From NCBI RefSeq assembly GCF_921293095.1, contig NC_060253.1, positions 72,143,992-72,207,991 on the forward strand: a stretch of DNA of 64,000 nucleotides, read 5' to 3'. The notes beneath the pieces are model-generated. The model ran no database searches. It worked only from the letters and a program-made list of their open reading frames with translations, and was not told the DNA's origin. The stretch is from Ischnura elegans (taxonomy: Eukaryota; Arthropoda; Insecta; Odonata; Coenagrionidae). Positions 52,025 through 63,535 of this stretch are shown in pieces (position 1 is the stretch's first letter; each line of letters opens with the position of its first letter). Both the position numbers and the translations under genes were made by a program.

Positions 52025-52171
52025 AATTTGTTATGGAGAGTTCTGAGCCGCTTTTAGTGCCCTCAGCCATTCCTTCCCACGCCCCGTCTTGACCCATGCC
52101 CTCCTTTCTCAATTGGACGGAAATATATTATGCCCTCCTTTCTCAATATATTTGTGACCACTACACTATTG
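52025..52171 (-). mobile_element. LTR family B fragment
   Basis: Matches the last 130-140 bp of LTR B (CCATTCCTTCCCACGCCCCG through GACCACTACA). It replaces the 5' part of env C, so the junction is a recombination breakpoint. Confidence 0.75.
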
Positions 52172-52203
52172 CATAAATATCACTTATGACAACATCATAT
52201 GCT

Positions 52204-52893
52204 TGGCCGGGCCGCGTAAACCTGATTCTCCCTCTATTCATAGGTATCGGCTTCTCAGGAAACTCCTTAAAGAATATCAAGATAATCTTAATTTCAATCA
52301 AGAGTTTATTCTATAATTTTATTAAAAGGTGCGTGGATACAAAAATTAATAATGATTCATTATTTGAATATAATATACATAAAATTCAAGCTTTATCACT
52401 TTTCTCAATGATTTTTCTAAACAATGTCTATTTCTCTAATTAACACAGAAAAAAGTCGCTAGAGAACGCAAAATATTTCACCGACGTAAAATATAATTCC
52501 CCCTTGAATATTATCACATAGCAGTTTTCATTGATGTGCACGAAACATGTTTAGAAGAATTTAATAGACTTTAATCGTAGAATTCATGAGTTTTAACAAT
52601 CTCACCCCTCGAAAATTTCGTTTGACGTCAAACCTTTGCGCGATAAACACGAATTTTCTACCAAAGTTGAAACAGTCTAGATTAATATTGCATAAATATC
52701 ACTTATGACAACGGAATGTGCTAAAGGTTATTCTTACATTCTTCCCGCGAAAATGAAAATTTTTATTACCCCCCGCTCGAAAACTTTTACTTAACATAGA
52801 AGCAAACCATGGGAGGGCAAGATTTTTTTCGCCGAAATAGGAACTCTGAATCACTTTTGCTCGCCAAATTTTATTAATGAGCCCGTATATATG
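52204..52893. repeat. Repeat R, copy 2 (690 bp)
   Basis: Near-identical direct repeat of 38967-39660. As in copy 1, env-related DNA lies on one side, so a block of the same provirus was probably duplicated. Confidence 0.85.
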
Positions 52894-52910
52894 TTAGAAA
52901 TTTATACACA

Positions 52911-54277
52911 TGTAGCGTCCGCCCCGGTCTCCCTCGTGAGACGGGGGGTCGAATTCGGCTTTGCCGTGTGAGTTCTTGCCTTTGAGTGCAGGAAGTAATG
53001 AAGTGGTTCAAGCTGTACTTTGTGAAAAAGTGGAAAAGACACTTTACCTTCGGGTCCCCTCGAGAAACGCTGGCGATGATCGCGAAGGCGGAGTGAAGGC
53101 TGACTTTTCGGCGAGGCTGCGACTCTCGGACCGAGTATGAATTCTTGCCCTTGCCTATTCGGATTGCGCCCTGGGCAATGGGTACTTCTGCCGGCAGAGT
53201 TGGGGAATACGGGAGATTTCTGCTTGCCCAACGGACCACCGCTCGCGGTACATGCCCCTGTAGTGACCGCCGGTCTCTCTCGTGAGACGGAGGGTCGAAC
53301 CCGGCTTCGCCATGTGGGTTCTTGCCTTTGGGTGCAGGAAGCAATGAATTGATGCAAACTCTACTTCGTAAATAAAGTGAAAAAAAAGCACTTTACCTTC
53401 GGGTCTCATGGAGAAGCTCGCGATCGGACAGGGAAGCGGGATGGAGGATGTCGTTACGGCAGGGCTGCGAAGCTCGAACTAAGACGGAATTGCTATTGCC
53501 TTCACCCGTTCTAGTTACGCCCTAGGCAATAGACACCTTGGCCGACAGAGTCTCGGAGTACAGTTGAGAGAATGCGGGAGATTTCGGCTTGTCCACCTGT
53601 TCACGGTACATGCCCCAGTTATCACTCCCCAACACCAACTGACTTCCTTCAGATTTTGAGGGTTTTTATATTCAAAATCTTGGCCCCCTCGGTCGCATCC
53701 CCCCCTCAGTTGACCTATAGGTCTATATGGGGCTCTAGGAAGTGGAGTGTTTTGTTGAAGTAACTCCCTGTTGTTGAGGTGTTTTTCCCGCATTCTCTAA
53801 GTGTATTTCTGTGGCCGTATTCCGCTTTCGCTTTCCTTGCCTTGAGTCATCCTCCCCTCCGCCTCCCTCATGCGTAAGAGTGGGTGCAAACACTTCCGTG
53901 ACCGAATTTGGACGAAAATATTGTGTGCAAATTCGTGGTCACCACACCCCGGTTGTCACTCCCCACCACCAACTGCCTTCCTTTGGTTTTTAAGGTTTTT
54001 ATACCCAAAATCTTGGCCTCCCAGGTCTTATCCCCCCCCCCAAGTTGACCTATAGGGGTAACCTAGGAAATGGAATGTTTGCTGCTACAACTCCATGTTG
54101 TTGAGGTGTCCATCTTCCCGAATTCTTTAAGTGTATTTTTGTTGCCGTATTTCACTTTCGCTTTCCTTGCCTTAAGCCGTTCTCCACCTCCACCTCCCTC
54201 ATGTGTTAGAGTGGGTGTAAACCCTTCCGTGACCGAATTTAGACGAAAATATTGTGTCCAAATTTGCGGTCATCACA
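52911..54277 (-). mobile_element. LTR family D, outer solo LTR split by another LTR D
   Basis: 52911-53258 and 53951-54277 join into one LTR D of about 675 bp (starts TGTAGCGTCCGCC, ends GGTCATCACA on the plus strand). The 688-bp inner LTR lies between, flanked by CCCC. Orientation is opposite to the intact gypsy element at 41 kb. Confidence 0.85.
53259..53946 (-). mobile_element. LTR family D, inner solo LTR
   Basis: 688 bp, TGTAGTGACCGCC...GTGGTCACCACA. Flanking CCCC at 53255-53258 and 53947-53950 is a 4-bp target duplication. Removing the insert restores GTACATGCCCCGGTTGTCAC, which matches the same place inside the inner LTR (GTACATGCCCCAGTTATCAC). It also shows a tRNA T-arm-like GGGTTCGACCC near its U5 end. 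Confidence 0.9.
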
Positions 54278-54477
54278 CCACTCTCCGCTCTCTCTTAATT
54301 GAACAGCCTCTATTACGAGACTGCTCACATTTTAAGTCGTTTTTAGGCTTTTCGTGGATGCGCCACCCTCCAGTTAACCGCCTTTCCTCTTTATTTACTT
54401 AGTGCTTATTTCTATTTACATAACATTTTTATTCTTGTATGACCAACAAAACAAAAAGGTCCCCTTGCTCCGGGCTT

Positions 54478-54720
54478 TTAATTGAAGGCGTGGTAATTTA
54501 TTCCGTGGATCCGCCTCCGGACTGCCGACTCTGGCCAGGGACGCACCCGCAGCTCCGGCGCTTCCGCATCTTCCACTTCGTTAAACAGTAGGGCGAAAAA
54601 GGCCCCACCGGTGTCCTTAAAGCGTATGTACCCCCATACCTCGCCGGAGGGCTCCTCCCAGAGGTGGCTTTCCAGCAGTTGGCCGGCCACCTTGACGTCT
54701 CGTAACCAAATTGCTGCCAT
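54478..54720 (-). pseudogene. Post-env accessory ORF, subfamily B, 5'-truncated
   Basis: Open from MAAIWLRDVKVAGQLL to the natural stop after a GINYHAFN end (80 codons). Contains WGYIRFKDTGGAFFALLFNEV and ELRVRPWPES. The N-terminal WVRV strand is missing because sequence upstream of 54720 is unrelated. Otherwise very like the copy at 55.4-55.7 kb. Confidence 0.75.
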
Positions 54721-54834
54721 GTCTTTCGACCGGTTCCATCAATAGTTTTTCCTCGCCCTGCTCTCCGTTTTTCCTGAAGATTCCCATAGTGATTACCTCG
54801 CTTCGCGGGGAAATCCGAGTGCGTTATTTTTTAA

Positions 54835-55080
54835 TGTTCGCCCCGTGTGAGGGGAGATCGAACCCGCGCTATTGCCTCGTGGGTTCTTGCCTATGGGTGC
54901 CGGAAGTCACGTTTACACAAAAGGTTTGAAGTCAGAGAGGAAAAAAGATAATTGTCACTATACCTTGGGATATCGCACCAGCGAGGGGAGATGGAGTGTC
55001 AGACGGTGACCCGACGTGTGAGACGAGCGGCTGAGAGGCACGAAGGTAATGGGTTAGCTGCCTATTCTAGGCGGAAGGCG
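54835..55080 (-). mobile_element. LTR family E, partial
   Basis: Starts TGTTCGCCCCGTGTGAGGGG on the plus strand and has the family-wide U5 block (ATCGAACCCGCG, then GTGGGTTCTTGCC). The U3 end was not delimited; the right boundary is approximate. Confidence 0.5.
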
Positions 55081-55428
55081 TAGTTTAGCCTGAGGGCCCG
55101 GACTTGTTCTTTCCGATGATAGGTGTCGCGGAGCGGAGTAGTTTCAGCGATGGTCCCTCACGGCATTCTTGCCGAATTACGCCGGCCCCGTCCATATTTT
55201 TTCCTTTCGCCGCAGAGGATTTTCCCCTTGCCCTCGCCCCTTTCTCTCTTCTTCCCGCGCTACAACCCCCGTGTTCTGGCCAAAGACAGAAAGTTTTTAG
55301 GCTTCTCGTGGATGGGTCACCCTCCAGTCAAACTCTTTTCAACTTTATTTCCTTAGTGCTCATTCCTTTTTACGTCATATTTTTATTGTTGTATGAAAAC
55401 AAAACAAAAGGTTCCCTTCCCCCGGGTT

Positions 55429-55716
55429 TTAATTTAAGGCGTTGTAATCGATGCCGTCGATCCTCCTCCGGACAGCTGAATCTGGCCAGGGACGCACCCG
55501 CAGCTCCGGCGCTTCTGCATCCTCCACTTCATTGAACAGCAGGGCTAAAAAGGCCCCACTGGTGTCCTTGAATCTGAGGTACCCCCATACTTCACCGGAG
55601 GGCTCTTCCCAGAGGTGGCTTTCCAGGAGTTGCCCGGCCACCTCGACGTCTCGCAACCAAAGTGCTGCCATCTCTTTCCTCCACTTCAAGTGACTCATTC
55701 TCAGCACAGCTCGCAC
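55429..55716 (-). pseudogene. Post-env accessory ORF, subfamily B, most complete 3' part
   Basis: 95 codons ending with the stop at 55429. From MAALWLRDVEVAGQLLESHL it runs through WEEPSGEVWGYLRF (RNP1-like), an AFLALLFNEVEDAEAP helix and ELRVRPWPDS to a GIDYNALN end. The first dozen codons do not match the M.DSTWVRV start seen at 38.4 kb, so the N-terminus is replaced. Nearly the same as 54478-54720; the two may come from a tandem duplication like that of subfamily C. Confidence 0.75.
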
Positions 55717-56099
55717 ACCTCTTTTGGGCGACCAGGAAATTCGGGGTATGAAGAAAATTTCCAGACTCTCTCGGCATGGGAGTGTCCTGTCTGAATTCTA
55801 TATCATAGAACACGAAAATGAATTTTGATGGTGCGTCCCTCTTTTTCACCACTACGGGCGACATGAAACACTTATCTCTGCCCTTGTGTATTCCCTCTTA
55901 CAAAGACTTTTTGACAGTGGGTGCAGAACTTAAATATCTCACAGGGAGATTTTCCATTTCCTTTCGCTTGAGATGATTTTCGAAGCAATCGTCACCGTAA
56001 AAATTTCTCTTGCACACCTCTCAGAAAACAACAGGCAGGCAGATATCGCACGCCGGAGATTCCGTACACCTGGGGCACTCTGACTTACATTTATGGATG

Positions 56100-56240
56100 T
56101 GTCGCGACCCGGCCCCGGGGTAAGCCGGGACTCGAATCCGAACGAGTTTAACGTGGGCTCTTGTCCTTGGCGTCGGGTATTAATGATAGCACATGGATTG
56201 CATTTTGATGAAAAGAAAAAGGAACTCTACCTTTTACAGC
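56100..56240 (-). mobile_element. LTR family A fragment (U5 end)
   Basis: About 140 bp matching the U5 end of LTR A (TGTCGCGACCCGGCCCCGG onward), cut after AACTCTACCTTTT. Followed by unrelated AT-rich DNA to about 56635 in which nothing was recognised. Confidence 0.75.
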
Positions 56241-56635
56241 GGCTGACAAAAAAACCCTCGCAACGCAAAATTGTGTCGTCTCCTACGAGACGATACACAT
56301 TTTCCCACTTTTTTAAAGATACAAAAACCCTATCCCTACATACCTATAAAAAAATAAGAAACAATAATTATTATAACCATATTCCCACAACAGTATTACA
56401 AGAAAATATAACCCTGTCCCTAATTTCCTAAGTCTTATAATAAAAAAAATCACAAACACTCGACACTAATAAAAATTGAGAAAATGCTCATGTACTTATA
56501 CACCCCGGTCTTGTCGATCACGGGAGGGAGGGGGTGATCCATCTCGAGAAGGGAGTAAGGGGTAAAGGTGTTTCACTTGGAAGGGGGCATGGTTATCTAT
56601 TTCCATTCCAGACGTGTCTGCGGATGGGGTATCGT

Positions 56636-57130
56636 TGTCGTGACCCGGCCCCGGATAAGCCGGGACTCGAATCTGAACGCGTTTAACGTGGGCTCTTGCC
56701 CTTGGCGTCGGGTATCAATGATAGCTCATGAATTGCATTTTAATAAAAGAAAAAGGAACTCTACCTTTGGTGTCGGCTGGCACTAACCCTCGTGGAGGCT
56801 GGAGGCAGGAGAAGACGGCGTACACTGCGGCGACGAGCGATGGACTGGCAAATACTGGCCTAGCTATGGATAGAGCGCGAGGAATTTCCCAAGTTCCCGG
56901 AGGGGGAAGGGATTATGAACTCTAAATTTCGCAAGCAGCGGAAGTTAAGGCTAATGTTACCCAAAAGAGGGCCCAAATGCTAGGTATGAAGAGAGTGAAA
57001 GCAAAAGCAAAAGAGCCGGGGAAGCGGGTATTGACGAGCCAAGCAGGCGCGAGACAAGAGTTTTCGATAATCAAGGCGTGCACAATTACGCCTTTCGCGA
57101 TTAAACTTCACCCCGAAGTAATGTAAGACT
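56636..57130 (-). mobile_element. LTR family A, partial (U5 and R)
   Basis: About 495 bp matching LTR A from its U5 end; the U3 part is missing and replaced by env coding sequence at about 57130. On the minus strand env therefore runs directly into the LTR body. Confidence 0.75.
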
Positions 57131-57900
57131 CGAGGAGGAGATATTCGATCGCAGTATTCTAACAGAAAGGAAATAGCTCGAAATAGAACATAATAATGGT
57201 CGTGACTTTGTAAAGGAAAAACGGACAAAGAGACGCACGGCTTTATCTCGGGTTTCGTTAGTGACTCTTGCCAACGCATAGTATGAATAAACGCTGCACA
57301 ATGGGAGGGGAAATCGAGTGTTAGCCTGTAATTAGGGGGCTATTTGTTTGAGAGTGTTGTGTAAATCCATTGGGCTGAGGAAATAGGGGCTCAACCTAAT
57401 ATCAATTGTGGTTTCCCACGCTAGCTTAAACAAATTGAGTTCGGATCCTACCTGCCCTAAAACGGTTTCTAAAAGTCGAAGACTTACACTGAGAGCCTGA
57501 GTTTGCTGAATTGCCCTTATAACGGTGTATTCTGCACCCTCTAGAGCCCTCAACTGTTCTGTGATACTGTCAGCAATATTTATTATATTCCGCAAATTCT
57601 CGGCATTCTTTTCTGTAAAAGCGTATGTGGTGTTAATAACTTTAGCCTGTGCTTGAACTAAATGCGCCGTTTTTCGGTCACTTTCACCTAAGGCAGAGTT
57701 GTCTATTTAGTTTAAGCAAGTCATCATCATCCAGGGTACCAAATAAAAATTTGAGCGCATCACCTCCCAAGTTTATCAACCCACGCTTCTGTCTTGGATT
57801 CTGGGAGAGTGTACTCTCCATTCGCCAAAGTTGCGTTATGACGTTATTTGCTTCATTCAGGAGCATCCGTGTCTCTTTCTCCAACGTTATCACAGAAAGG
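57131..57900 (-). pseudogene. Env N-terminal half, degraded
   Basis: Minus strand, several frames. Near 57790 a furin-like site and fusion peptide, RQKRGLINLGG then LKFLFGTLDDDD; then (57595-57332) a helical region and LSPYFLSPMDL; then (near 57290) VYSYYALARVTNETRDKAV. The order matches the env at 28-31 kb. Stops and frameshifts occur between the pieces, and the C-terminal half is missing. Its partner pol lies at 58.6-59.0 kb. Confidence 0.8.
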
Positions 57901-58554
57901 ATCCAGAACTATACGCTCGAGTTTATGGAGTTCTGTGCATCAAAAAAGGGTAGCGTGATTAAAATTTTGTATGTGTTTTACTTCAGAAATTAGCGTTCCT
58001 ACCGTGGTAAGGAAGTGTTGTAACCCGACATCGACCACAATCGTCCAGTAATTTCCCGACAATAAAAAGTATATCCATCTTTTATAAAGGCTATTCCTTG
58101 ACCCAGGTGTTCCGAATGGTAACCATTAATGGAAAGGGGGGCTTGCAAAAGCGAAATTAAAAGGATGAAATCGAAATTATTCTATTGATTTTTGCCAAGC
58201 AAATGTGAGTGGAAGAAGAGCAGAAAAGGAGAGAGAAAAATGTAATAACGAACGGGAAAAGCAAACAAAAGGATCCACTTAGCCTTACCACTCCGGGGTC
58301 GGAGGTACAAGGGTATTTTTTCCTTTTTTTGCTGAGGGTAGGATTGGGTTGCGCGATATTTGGTGCAGATGCTGTAAAATACAAATTACAACATGTAATA
58401 ATGATAATCAACTTATCATCCTCAAAAAGAAAAACAAGGAAAGAAATTCCTACGCAGCAAGTGTTAAATAAACAAAAAGAAAAAAAAAACAAAATACCAA
58501 AATAAAAAGAACCAAAAACGAAAACACAACACCACCGACGAAATCACTGTGTCG
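57901..58554. other. Spacer between env and pol remnants
   Basis: No supportable gene. By position it would contain the env leader and splice acceptor of the minus-strand provirus; two short frames here mirror each other and are not convincing. Confidence 0.4.
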
Positions 58555-58974
58555 TTATACACTTTCTAATAGTGGGGGAGGCCCACGACTTCTCAAGTTA
58601 TAGCGGTGATATATAGATGAATGTGCCTCTATCTGAGCTGATGCCGTATTAGTTTGTGCCGGAGGCAAAGTGGGGGGATACCGAAGTGGGGGATGCAACC
58701 CTTCGTCATACCAAAGGGGGAGGGGTTGAGAGGCTGAGCGTTCCTTCCGTTTACTTTTACTTTTGGGAGGGCGGTCTCGAGGCTTCAGTTGGATGGGAGG
58801 GTGTCTTCTCTCACTGCACAGGGGATGATTGAAGGGCTCGGGGATGGGTTTGGGGGTATGAATTTGGTCTTCCGCCAATTTTAATCCATTCACATGGACA
58901 AAAAGTTTCCTTTTTACACTATGGATATCCGAAATAACAGAAATCGGAAACAATCCCCAAATAATCCCGGTCAC
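58555..58974 (-). pseudogene. Gypsy pol C-terminal tail fragment
   Basis: Minus strand has VHVNGLKLAED (compare VHVNRLK of the intact pol), a proline-rich linker, and a terminal HRYNLRSRGPP before the stop. The upstream domains are missing. Together with env at 57.1-57.9 kb it outlines another minus-strand provirus. Confidence 0.75.
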
Positions 58975-59014
58975 AACAGCCTACCTTCCTCCTGCTACCC
59001 CCAAACCAACCATT

Positions 59015-59341
59015 TCATGTTACAATAAAATAACTACTGGGCATCTTGCATTTCACACACTTTAACTCTTGACAATATGAGATTTCGGCTGTACTGCACT
59101 CACTCATATCTGAAAAATTGTTTTTTCTATCGGTATGGTCACTTAAAGCAACAGCACGCGCAAAAGTCTTAGTCCAACTATTATAAATGCTACACGTACA
59201 GTAATCACGGGAAAGTGGTTCTGAAAGTTCAAACGAGAGGATAAGACTATCTTGGATGTCGGCCTCTGAATTCAAGTCATCATACGTTGCAGCGTCGACG
59301 ATTACGGTTTCCGCCGTGCTGCTGATCTCCTCTGTATTCAC
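59015..59341 (-). other. Unrecognised 108-codon ORF
   Basis: Acidic, serine- and threonine-rich N-terminal half, then a cysteine-containing C-terminus (CQELKCVKCK). No family recognised. It lies between the pol tail and an LTR B fragment, so it may be a remnant of another element or chance. Confidence 0.25.
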
Positions 59342-59351
59342 TTCAGCCGCA

Positions 59352-59615
59352 AAAAGGCATCACCCCTCCTCTTGGTGACCTAGAGGAGCGCACCCTCCCT
59401 CTGTTTTAATTTAGAACGAGAGCGCCCGTTGTCACTAAAATGGTGACAAAGTTCCGTTTTCTCCCAGTAATAGCTTGCCTACCGATTTCTATTGTTCGCT
59501 TTCCTGCCCCCCAGCCATTCTTTCCCACGCCCCGTCTTGACCCCTATTCTCCTTTTCTTAATTTGCCGCAAACATATCTTGCCCTACTTTCTCAACGTAT
59601 TGGCGACCACTACAA
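59352..59615 (-). mobile_element. LTR family B fragment
   Basis: About 264 bp matching the U3 half of LTR B (GGCATCACCCCTCCTC... GACCACTACA), diverged. Joined directly to an LTR A fragment at 59616. Confidence 0.7.
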
Positions 59616-60095
59616 TAGCACATGGGTTGTATTTTAATAAAAAGAAAAAGGAACTCTACCTTTGTTGGTGGCTGGTACTAAACCCTCGTGGAGGCTGGAG
59701 GCAGGAGAAGGCGGCGTACTGGGCGGCGACGAGCGACGGACTGGCTAATACTGGACTAGCGATGGATAGGGCGCGAGGAATTTCCCAAGTTTCCAGAGGG
59801 GGAAGGGAATATGAATTTCGAGTTTCGCAATTAGCGGAAGTTAAGGCTAATGTCGCCCACAAGAGAGGGCCCAAAAGCAAGGAACGCAAGGAGTGAAAGT
59901 AGAAGCCAAAAGTGCCCGGGAAGCGGGTATTTGACGAGCCAAGTAGGCGCGAGACAAGAGTTGACGGTAATCAAGACGTGCACAATCACGCCCTTCACGA
60001 TCAAAACTTCACCCCGAAGTAGTGGAAGACTCCAAGTAGAAGACCCCCTCGTCTTCCCATTTTACCTTTATATAGTGTCTCTCGAATGACGCACT
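59616..60095 (-). mobile_element. LTR family A fragment
   Basis: About 480 bp of LTR A lacking both termini (from the ATAGCACATGG region to TCTCGAATGACG). It is cut on the right by the LINE. Confidence 0.7.
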
Positions 60096-60149
60096 CTAGT
60101 GGTGGAGTGGCAATTGCTTCTCGGGAGGCCCTTTACTTCTCACGAGTGC

Positions 60150-62860
60150 AATTGAGTAGTCCGCTACAGGCAATTGGAGGGACAGTACACACCCAAGGCA
60201 GTCACTCTCTGCAACGCATATCTGCGGGAAGGTGCGCCTTTGAGTCAGGTTAATTTAGAATCCCTCGTTTGCCAGTTACCGCGTCTCTATATTTTAATGT
60301 GTGACTTCAACGCACACGACACCCTCTGGGGTAGCACAAGAACTCAGTGCCATCAGAGGGGACACATAGTTACAAATTTTATCAATGACCTTAACTTATT
60401 TTTACTAAACACCGGTGAAAAAACTCGATTCAACAGCTTCAACGGTACCTTCTCGTGCATTGACTTAAGTATTTCGACAGGTGGCCTAATGTGTAAGCTT
60501 GAGTGGTCTGTACATAAAGATTTATGCAGTAGCGACCACTACCCTATTTTAATTACTATAGGTGGCGGTTTTATCCACCGTCCAACTCAACCAAGCAATT
60601 GGGTTGTCAGCAAGGCCAATTGGTCTCTTTTAACAAGAAAATTTTATTTTAAACATGACGACAATGTGAAGGGTGTGGAGAACATTGAAATACTTACAGA
60701 TAACATTCTAGAAGCCGCAAATTCCACCGTACCTCGTTCTAAATGCAAATCTCACAGGCCCACAGTTCCTTGGTGGAACGAGGAGTGCGCAGAAGCTATA
60801 CAGGTGCGAAAGAGGGCTCTCCGAATTTTTAGCAAATATCCTACGGCGACAAATCTAACCGTCTTCCGGCGCCTCAGAGCGAAAGCTCTGCAAGTAGTTA
60901 AGGAGGCCAAGAGAGCCTCATGGGAGGAGTTTGTGTGTTCTATTAACCACAGGACTCCCATATCCGACATCTAGAGGAAGATAAAAAGCATCTCTGGCTC
61001 TAACTACAATCTTGCTGTTTCATCCCTAAAGGAGGCTGACCGAGTCCTGACGACACATCCCGAAATAAGCGAGTGCTTCGGACGTCGACTTGCGGAGACG
61101 AGTCATAACGGCAGGTACGACGAACCATTTAGAACACTGAAAGAGCAGAATGAGACGATACCTCTTACCTTTAACCCGAGAGACTCTGGCGAGGTTTACA
61201 ACGACCCTTTTCTCTGTGGGAGTTGACCTGCGCCATCCTCGAATCCCGTGACGGCTCACCAGGAATAGATACGGTCCATAACGCTTTTCTAAGAAATCTT
61301 CCCAAAGAAGCACTCCCACATATGATGCGATCCCTTAACCAAATTTGGTCAGAGGGTAGTTTTCCAGATCCTTGGAGGGAGTCCATAGTCGCACCCATCC
61401 TTAAACAGAAAAAGACGGATCGGACCCAAACAACTATGGAGCGATATCTCTAACCAGGTGCGTATGCAAGGTGATGGAAAGAATGGTAAACCGTCGTTGA
61501 CCGGCATTGGACCGGCGTCTGAATTGGCGCGAACATTTCCGAACTCTAAGAGACAATTGCTCCCCTAGCCAACTGTAGAGAGACGTTGATGTGCAATTAT
61601 GCCACAATTATCTGCGCCGAACCACCCCTGTTTTAACATTATTTCTCACCCACTGCTTTTAGACCTTTTTTACCGAAAGACAAGATCCACTAAACCTCTA
61701 AGTGTGCGCTTTAAAAACCTAATCGCAGAACGCAATTTTACCTTGCCCGCCACGTACCCCACGGGGTACAGTAACGTGCCGCCGTGGTTAATTCCCCGGC
61801 CAAATTTGAGACTTGATCTTACTCGTTGCTCTATATCTACTAATATGCCGGGAGAATACCAACAACTTTTCAAGGAATTCCGCGCTGAAAACTCCGAATT
61901 TACGTTAGTATACACTGACGGTTCCAAATCGGATACCGCCTGTGGGTGCGCTGTGGTATCCCCATATCATGGAGTCCTTAAGGAAAAATTGCATCCGCAC
62001 TGTTCATTTTTACGGCTGAGCTCACTGTCATTAGGATTGCTCTCCGATCCATTAAAAACAGTGTTGCGTCATTTATGATCGGCACAGATTCATACACTGC
62101 TCTCCAATCCATATCTCTTTATTCTCCTTGTCACCCCATTGTTCAGGACATACCAAGCACTCTATTATCCCTGAGTAAGAAAGGAACCACTGTAAGATTC
62201 GCTTGGGTCCCTGGACATGTAGGAATGCCAAGAAATGAGAAGGCAGATTCTGCAGCCAAAGATGCACTCAGGTCTCCGGATACCGATTTTCAATTAATGC
62301 CAGCGGAAGATTTAGGAAATGAGGTGAGGGATTATAATAAGACGAAATCGGAAGACCCAATGGCTTGAAATTCAAAACAACAAACTTCGGGAAATAAAGC
62401 CCGTAATAAATGCGTGGCAGACCTCTGTGAGAAATGTCCGCCGGGAGGAAGTGGTTTTAGTGCGCTTAAGAATTGGCCACTGCTTATTAACCCATTCATA
62501 TCTCTTCACCGAAGAGAGATTACAGCCCCAATGCTTAAATTGCGATTGTCCACTTACAGTGCGACATATCCTGACGGACTGTGCAAGATATCGGACTGCA
62601 CGGGTGAATCACAACCTCGGAGATTACCTAGCTGAGGTACTAGGAGGCACTCCCGAAAACATTTCCCGACTGATAGCATTCCTACACTCAACTCGACTTT
62701 TCAATAAAATATAAAAAATATAGATGATACCTCTTGTAAATAATTGACACGTTAATTTAAGAACGAGCCTATTCCCCTTTATCAATTCCAGTCAGTGAGT
62801 GGTGCAAAATGGCCTTAGCCGCCGACGCACCCTATAAAAGAAACACTACTACTACTACAT
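60150..62860 (+). pseudogene. I-type LINE with RNase H, 5'-truncated and internally deleted
   Basis: Pieces in order on the plus strand. The APE-type endonuclease C-terminal half (60174-60974) has CDFNAHDTLWGS, a SCIDLS segment and SSDHYPI. The start of reverse transcriptase (61240-61450) has DGSPGIDTVHNAFL and PDPWRESIVAPILKQKK. The RT core is deleted. An RNase H domain in two frames follows, with LVYTDGSKSD near 61910 and FAWVPGHVGMPRNEKAD near 62200. A C-terminal CCHC-like region (CLNCDCPLTVRHILTDC near 62515) ends with a stop near 62714. The 3' UTR ends in an ACTACTACTAC-type tail near 62855. The endonuclease and RNase H combination fits the I/R1/Loa group. The gene has several stops and is dead. 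Confidence 0.85.
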
Positions 62861-62951
62861 GTCAACAACTCTTCCATCAGCTTCTTTCATTAAATCGTCC
62901 AGTAAAATCATTCTGGTCCCCCCTCACAACAAGAAAGGTCTGAGAGAATTA

Positions 62952-63158
62952 TCACCCCTTCATGTAACTTAACTTTATATTTTGTTTGATGGTCGACGGA
63001 ACAGACGCTACTTCCGAATAGCACCACAATATTTCTGATATATCCGTGTTTATCATTTGATCTAAGTGATTAATGAACTTCTCCACAAAATTTGTTTTGC
63101 CACAACTTGTCGGTCCAGCGACACATGATGTAAAGGGGTGCATCCAAGGGAGATTCAT
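62952..63158 (-). pseudogene. Polinton/Maverick packaging ATPase, N-terminal fragment
   Basis: 68 codons starting MNLPWMHPFTSCVAGPTSCGKTNFVEKF. HPFT..VAGPT.CGKT is the Walker A region of the FtsK/A32-like genome-packaging ATPase of Polintons and adintoviruses. The usual protein is over 200 residues, so only the start remains, ending at the junction with the LINE tail. It lies downstream of the polymerase on the same strand, as expected for this element type. Confidence 0.7.
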
Positions 63159-63204
63159 GATTTTGACTAATCTTTTTTACGCAAGTTAAATTTATTCAAA
63201 CATT

Positions 63205-63516
63205 TTAAATACAATTGAGATTAAATAGATCTTGCGAGTTCCAAAAATATGCATTTATTGCTGTGTTGCGGTGTCCTTCCTCGCTATCGTCATCTAATGT
63301 TATCAGGTCCACCTCTCGGCACGGGGAACTCACCAACTCTCTCGCTTCTTGCTTCCCTGTTTGGTACAAAAGAGTCGGTGGACGAGGGGAGTCTATAGGA
63401 TAATAAAAAAAACTAACGGGATATGGTGAATGAATGTTAATATATTTACATAAGTTTAGCAATAACATCATTAATACAATACATTGAATAATTACAACAA
63501 TAGACAAGAGCACCAA
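63205..63516 (-). CDS. Small membrane-protein ORF of the Polinton
   Basis: About 103 codons; the indicated start is non-ATG and the frame is open further upstream. An N-terminal hydrophobic segment (LLSIVVIIQCIVLMMLLLNL) is followed by a polar, acidic C-terminus (LITLDDDSEEG). It lies between the polymerase and ATPase genes. Not recognised; Polintons often carry small unassigned ORFs. May be a real small gene or part of a decayed one. Confidence 0.4.
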   Translation of the reverse strand: MVLLSIVVIIQCIVLMMLLLNLCKYINIHSPYPVSFFYYPIDSPRPPTLLYQTGKQEARELVSSPCREVDLITLDDDSEEGHRNTAINAYFWNSQDLFNLNCI

Positions 63517-63535
63517 ATCACATAAAAAAGCATTT

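Noticed and set aside
55592-55864. Minus-strand frame with SPVVVKKRD resembling the start of a gypsy reverse transcriptase
   Set aside because: Only a short stretch resembles RT and downstream motifs are absent; too weak to annotate, though it may be a pol scrap.
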